Assembly: GCF_001514305.1 (NCBI RefSeq)
Contig: NZ_KQ949113.1
Coordinates: 34,766-98,765, forward strand
DNA: 64,000 bases
Direction of reading: 5' to 3'
DNA from: Streptomyces dysideae
GTDB lineage: Bacteria > Actinomycetota > Actinomycetes > Streptomycetales > Streptomycetaceae
In this document: positions 61,354 to 64,000 of the stretch, one piece after another
Layout: each line of letters begins with the position of its first letter
How positions within the stretch are numbered: the first letter of the stretch is position 1
Program-made: the position numbers and the translations under genes
The notes under the pieces: generated by a model
What the model was told of the DNA's origin: nothing
The model's database searches: none
The model's input: only the letters and a program-made list of their open reading frames with translations

Positions 61354-61378
61354 ACTAACTATCCAGTGCGTTAATTAG
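61354..61378. promoter_or_regulatory. Second possible TetR site upstream of the transporter
   Basis: ACTAACTATCCAGTGCGTTAATTAG has CTAA/TTAG ends resembling the ACTAA...TTAGT operator at 60480, about 104 bp before the MFS start. The symmetry is weaker. Otherwise the 212-bp gap 61270-61481 shows nothing clear. Confidence 0.45.
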
Positions 61379-61481
61379 CCGGGTAGCGCCCGGCACGGCC
61401 GACCCATCACCCCAGGGATCCGGCACTTCTCCCCCGCCGCTCACTCCACTTACGTTGGAGTTCCCTCGAAGGAGCAACGCC

Positions 61482-62840
61482 GTGGCAGCATCAGGCGCAC
61501 CCCGCGACCCTGCCGAACCCGTCGGGCAGCCGAAAAAAGCAGCCACAGCTGCTTGGATCGGCAGCGCCCTGGAGTACTACGACTTCTTCATCTACGGCAG
61601 CGCGGCCGCGCTGATCTTCCCGCAGATCTTCTTCGACCAGTCCGACCCCGCCACCGCGACCCTGCTGTCACTGGCCACGTTCGGCGTGGCGTACGCCGCC
61701 CGCCCGGTCGGCGCGCTGTTCCTCGGCCACTTCGGTGACAAGCTCGGCCGCAAGAAGATCATGGTCTTCACACTGATCCTGATGGGTCTGTCGACGTTCC
61801 TGATCGGCTGCCTGCCCACCCGCGACCAGGTCGGGACGCTGGCCCCGGTCCTGCTGGTGCTGTGCCGCGTCCTGCAGGGCATCTCGGCGGCCGGCGAGCA
61901 GGCCAGCGCCAACTCCATGACCCTGGAACACGCGCCACCGCACCGGCGCGGCTTCTTCACCAGCTTCACCCTCAGCGGTACGCAGGGTGGCCAGCTGCTG
62001 GCCACGCTCGCCTTCATCCCCATCGCCGCGCTGCCCGAGGACCAGCTGCTGTCGTGGGGCTGGCGGATCCCGTTCTGGCTGAGCGTCGCCGTCGCCGTCG
62101 TCGGCTTCGTCATCCGCCGCAAGCTGGAGGAGACACCGGCCTTCGCCCAGCAGGCCGCCACCGAGGGCGTCGTCAAGCTGCCGCTGGTCGTGCTCATGCG
62201 CGAGCACTGGGCGGACGTCCTGCGGGTGATCGCGGGCGCGCTCATCGCCTCGGTCAGCACGATCTTCACGGTGTGGGCCCTGGCGTACGCCACCAGCGAC
62301 GCGGTCGGCATGTCCCGCTCGTCCATGCTGTGGGTGGGCGCGCTGGCGAACCTGGTCGCGCTCGCCGCCATCCCCCTGTGGGCCACGCTGTCCGACCGCA
62401 TCGGCCGCCGCCCGGTGTTCCTGATCGGCGCGATCGGCAGCGCGGTGACGATGTTCCTGTACCTGTGGGCGATCTCCACGGGCTCGTATCCGCTGGTCCT
62501 GCTGCTCGGCATCGTGACCTTCGGTGTCGTGTACAGCGCCGCGAACGGGGTGTGGCCCTCCTTCTACGGCGAGATGTTCTCGACCCGGGTCCGGCTGTCC
62601 GGCATGGCGATCGGCACGCAGATCGGCTTCGCCGTGGCCGGGTTCGCGGTCACCTTCGCCGCGCAGATCGCGGGTCCGGACGGCGACGACTGGCTGTCGG
62701 TGGCCCTGTTCACGGCGGCGCTGTGCGTGCCGCCGATCGTGGCGGCGTTCTCGGCCCGCGAGACGGCGAAGGTACCGACGGAGCTGCTCGGGGAGCGGGT
62801 GTCCCCGGAGACGGCACAGCGGGAGACGGTCACGGCCTGA
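61482..62840 (+). CDS. MHS-family MFS transporter (ShiA-like shikimate importer candidate)
   Basis: A 452-residue, 12-helix metabolite:H+ symporter. It shows AWIGSALEYYDFFIYGSAAA, then LFLGHFGDKLGRKKIMVFTL, GISAAGEQASANSMTLEHAP and SWGWRIPFWLSVAVAVVGFV, then LSDRIGRRPVFLIGAIGSAV. GTG 61482 has AAGGAG eight bases upstream. Context with dehydroshikimate dehydratase and shikimate dehydrogenase suggests uptake of shikimate or quinate. It is also the intact paralogue used to diagnose the broken transporter at 40.4 kb. Confidence 0.93.
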   Translation: MAASGAPRDPAEPVGQPKKAATAAWIGSALEYYDFFIYGSAAALIFPQIFFDQSDPATATLLSLATFGVAYAARPVGALFLGHFGDKLGRKKIMVFTLILMGLSTFLIGCLPTRDQVGTLAPVLLVLCRVLQGISAAGEQASANSMTLEHAPPHRRGFFTSFTLSGTQGGQLLATLAFIPIAALPEDQLLSWGWRIPFWLSVAVAVVGFVIRRKLEETPAFAQQAATEGVVKLPLVVLMREHWADVLRVIAGALIASVSTIFTVWALAYATSDAVGMSRSSMLWVGALANLVALAAIPLWATLSDRIGRRPVFLIGAIGSAVTMFLYLWAISTGSYPLVLLLGIVTFGVVYSAANGVWPSFYGEMFSTRVRLSGMAIGTQIGFAVAGFAVTFAAQIAGPDGDDWLSVALFTAALCVPPIVAAFSARETAKVPTELLGERVSPETAQRETVTA

Positions 62841-62855
62841 CTCCGTTCCCGCTCA

Positions 62856-62901
62856 GGGCGCGTGTCCCCGGATCCCGTGGTGGCTCCGGGGACACGCGCC
62901 C
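62856..62901. terminator. Very strong bidirectional terminator hairpin
   Basis: GGGCGCGTGTCCCCGG (62856-62871) pairs perfectly over 16 bp with CCGGGGACACGCGCCC (62886-62901), loop 14 bases, between the convergent transporter and VOC genes. Confidence 0.9.
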
Positions 62902-62903
62902 CG

Positions 62904-63338
62904 TCACGCGGAGGTCGCGGCCACGCAGAACTCGTTGCCCTCCGGGTCGGCCATCACGATGTGGTGTCCGGTGAACTCCTCCTGGACGCTCCCGCCCGCC
63001 TTCACCAGGCGCTCGGACTCCGCTCGGATACGGGCCCACCGCTCCTCGGGGCTGCCGTGTCCGGGCACGCGGACATCGATGTGCAGCCGGTTCTTCGCCG
63101 TCTTGGGTTCGGGGACCCTGAGGATGGACAGGCGGGGGCCGACGCCGTCGGGGTCGCAGAGCCAGGCGACGTCGTCCACGGAGTCGTCCTCCGGCAGGTC
63201 GAACTGGGCGAGCCACTCCTCGCGTGTGGCGAAGGGAGGGGGCGGTGGCTCGTCGACGTAGCCCAGGGCCGTCTTCCAGAACACGCCGAGCAGTGGCGCG
63301 TTCGTGCAGTCAAGCGTGAGATCGATTCTGGCTGCCAT
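62904..63338 (-). CDS. VOC-family (glyoxalase/bleomycin-resistance fold) protein
   Basis: A 144-residue protein: ARIDLTLDCTNAPLLGVFWK, LGYVDEPPPPPF, KNRLHIDVRVPG and HIVMADPEGNEFCVA, the usual paired beta-alpha-beta modules, with His and Glu as likely metal or ligand residues. This subgroup is generally annotated as VOC protein of unknown substrate. Resistance to bleomycin-type drugs should not be assumed. It is transcribed alone after the terminator. Confidence 0.88.
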   Translation of the reverse strand: MAARIDLTLDCTNAPLLGVFWKTALGYVDEPPPPPFATREEWLAQFDLPEDDSVDDVAWLCDPDGVGPRLSILRVPEPKTAKNRLHIDVRVPGHGSPEERWARIRAESERLVKAGGSVQEEFTGHHIVMADPEGNEFCVAATSA

Positions 63339-63488
63339 GTCAGGACCGTACTGCGCGGCACTGACATTGATGCTGATACTCAGGTTCCGGTGGTCGTGAC
63401 TCGGGCACTGACTGACGCTCTGCTGGGCTGTCCTGCGGCTGTTCTGTCCGGCTGCTGGGACCTGTTCAGTCCAGCCGCGTCGCGGACG

Positions 63489-63899
63489 CTACGCGTTCGT
63501 CCAGCCCCGCCGGCACAGCACCAGCCGGTATCCGTCCGGGTCCTCGATCGTCACGCCCCACTCGTTCCAGTACGGGTTGGGCGACAGGACCCGCTTGCCA
63601 CCGTGCCGCTCCAGCCTCGCGATCAGGTCGTCCGGCACCGGCCCGTCGACGTAGACCACCAGCAGGTCCTCCTCGGTGGGCCGGGGTTCGACGGGACGGG
63701 ACGCCTCGTGGACGAGTTCCAGATGCCAGTCGGCGTCCGGCCAGCCGAGCATCAGCAGGTCGTGCTCACCGGGGTCGGCGCCGCCCACCGCCCGCCATAC
63801 GACGCCGAGTCCGAGCCCCTCCGCCCAGAACCGCTCGGCCGCGGCCAGGTCCCGGGACGGGCGGGCGATCCGGATGTGACTACGGCCGTTGACGGGCAT
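63489..63899 (-). CDS. VOC-family (glyoxalase-like) protein
   Basis: A 136-residue protein: SHIRIARPSRDLAAAERFWA, EGLGLGVVWR, DWHLELVHEA and WNEWGVTIEDPDGYRLVLC. ATG 63899 is chosen because AGGAGGGG lies just upstream; an earlier ATG at 63914 sits inside that region. Substrate unknown. It is not in an obvious operon with the first VOC gene (150-bp gap). The last 100 bases of the window show no gene. Confidence 0.88.
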   Translation of the reverse strand: MPVNGRSHIRIARPSRDLAAAERFWAEGLGLGVVWRAVGGADPGEHDLLMLGWPDADWHLELVHEASRPVEPRPTEEDLLVVYVDGPVPDDLIARLERHGGKRVLSPNPYWNEWGVTIEDPDGYRLVLCRRGWTNA

Positions 63900-64000
63900 G
63901 GTGCCCCTCCTCATGACGTCCTCATCGACGGTGATCCACTCGGCAGCCTAGGCAGCCGACCGGCGCCCGGACCATCGGCCATCCGCCCTGCGCCCCGGGT

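Noticed and set aside
62904..63899. Calling the VOC proteins bleomycin or glyoxalase enzymes
   Set aside because: The VOC fold covers many activities, and nothing nearby points to a drug or methylglyoxal.

Overview
The window comes from a high-GC actinomycete, almost certainly Streptomyces. Coding frames show near-saturated G/C at third positions and many GTG starts. TTA codons are rare and seem confined to a few accessory genes. Many genes overlap by ATGA or TGATG, and the gene content matches the genus: an FxSxx-COOH peptide system, a GerW/YtfJ-type protein, and a second pentose-phosphate cluster in the order tkt-tal-zwf-opcA-pgi-gnd. No rRNA, tRNA, CRISPR array or complete insertion sequence was seen.

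Layout. 1-7.6 kb is mixed housekeeping: a partial FAD oxidoreductase, an MmyB-like sensor fragment, an XRE regulator with an HExxH protein, a hydrolase, a PPTase with a phosphoesterase, and an ATP-grasp protein. 7.9-25.3 kb is a carbohydrate-use island: alpha-L-fucosidase (GH29), alpha-mannosidase (GH38) and a GH4 glycosidase on the minus strand, a DeoR regulator, then a PfkB kinase, an ABC sugar importer, a broken GH2 beta-galactosidase, two Tat-exported phosphoesterase/PHP proteins and a decayed secreted-protein gene on the plus strand. The enzyme set suggests uptake and trimming of a fucose-, mannose- and galactose-containing glycan, possibly eukaryotic N-glycan. 25.3-27.2 kb holds a PaaX-type regulator and a TTA-containing hydrolase.

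27.2-35.75 kb is the most unusual region, a compact minus-strand operon fxsA-fxsB-aac(3)-fxsC-fxsT. It encodes a 59-residue candidate precursor ending FSSSIG, a radical SAM maturase, an AAC(3)-like acetyltransferase, a TIR-like protein, and a 1,351-residue protein combining a ParA-like P-loop, a TIR-like segment, an NB-ARC ATPase and TPRs. Three of these genes carry a TTA codon, so the operon is probably bldA-dependent. The C-terminal domain of the radical SAM protein appears to have lost its HExxH residues.

35.9-44.0 kb is an acid/acyl-CoA catabolic block (MaoC, acyl-CoA ligase, amidohydrolase, SDR) divergent from a MarR regulator, followed by an MHS-type transporter broken by a short palindromic repeat, a secreted hydrolase and an IclR regulator. 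44.1-48.3 kb holds a saccharopine-dehydrogenase-like protein, a GlxA/AraC regulator, a secreted GH16 beta-glucanase behind a CebR/LacI-type operator, and a GerW-like protein. At about 48.73 kb the 3' halves of an AraC gene and a transketolase are joined head to head. This looks like a deletion scar that removed the start of the pentose-phosphate cluster, while tal, zwf, opcA, pgi, gnd and a phosphatase remain intact. 57.7-62.8 kb is a quinate/shikimate utilisation locus (dehydroshikimate dehydratase fused to an HPPD-like domain, a shikimate dehydrogenase homologue, TetR, MFS importer) with a good TetR operator. Two VOC proteins close the window.

Theme. Besides several ordinary operons, the window has at least five broken genes (beta-galactosidase, secreted protein, MHS transporter, AraC, transketolase) and several small palindromic repeats. 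One repeat interrupts a gene out of frame and another seems to lie in frame inside a regulator.
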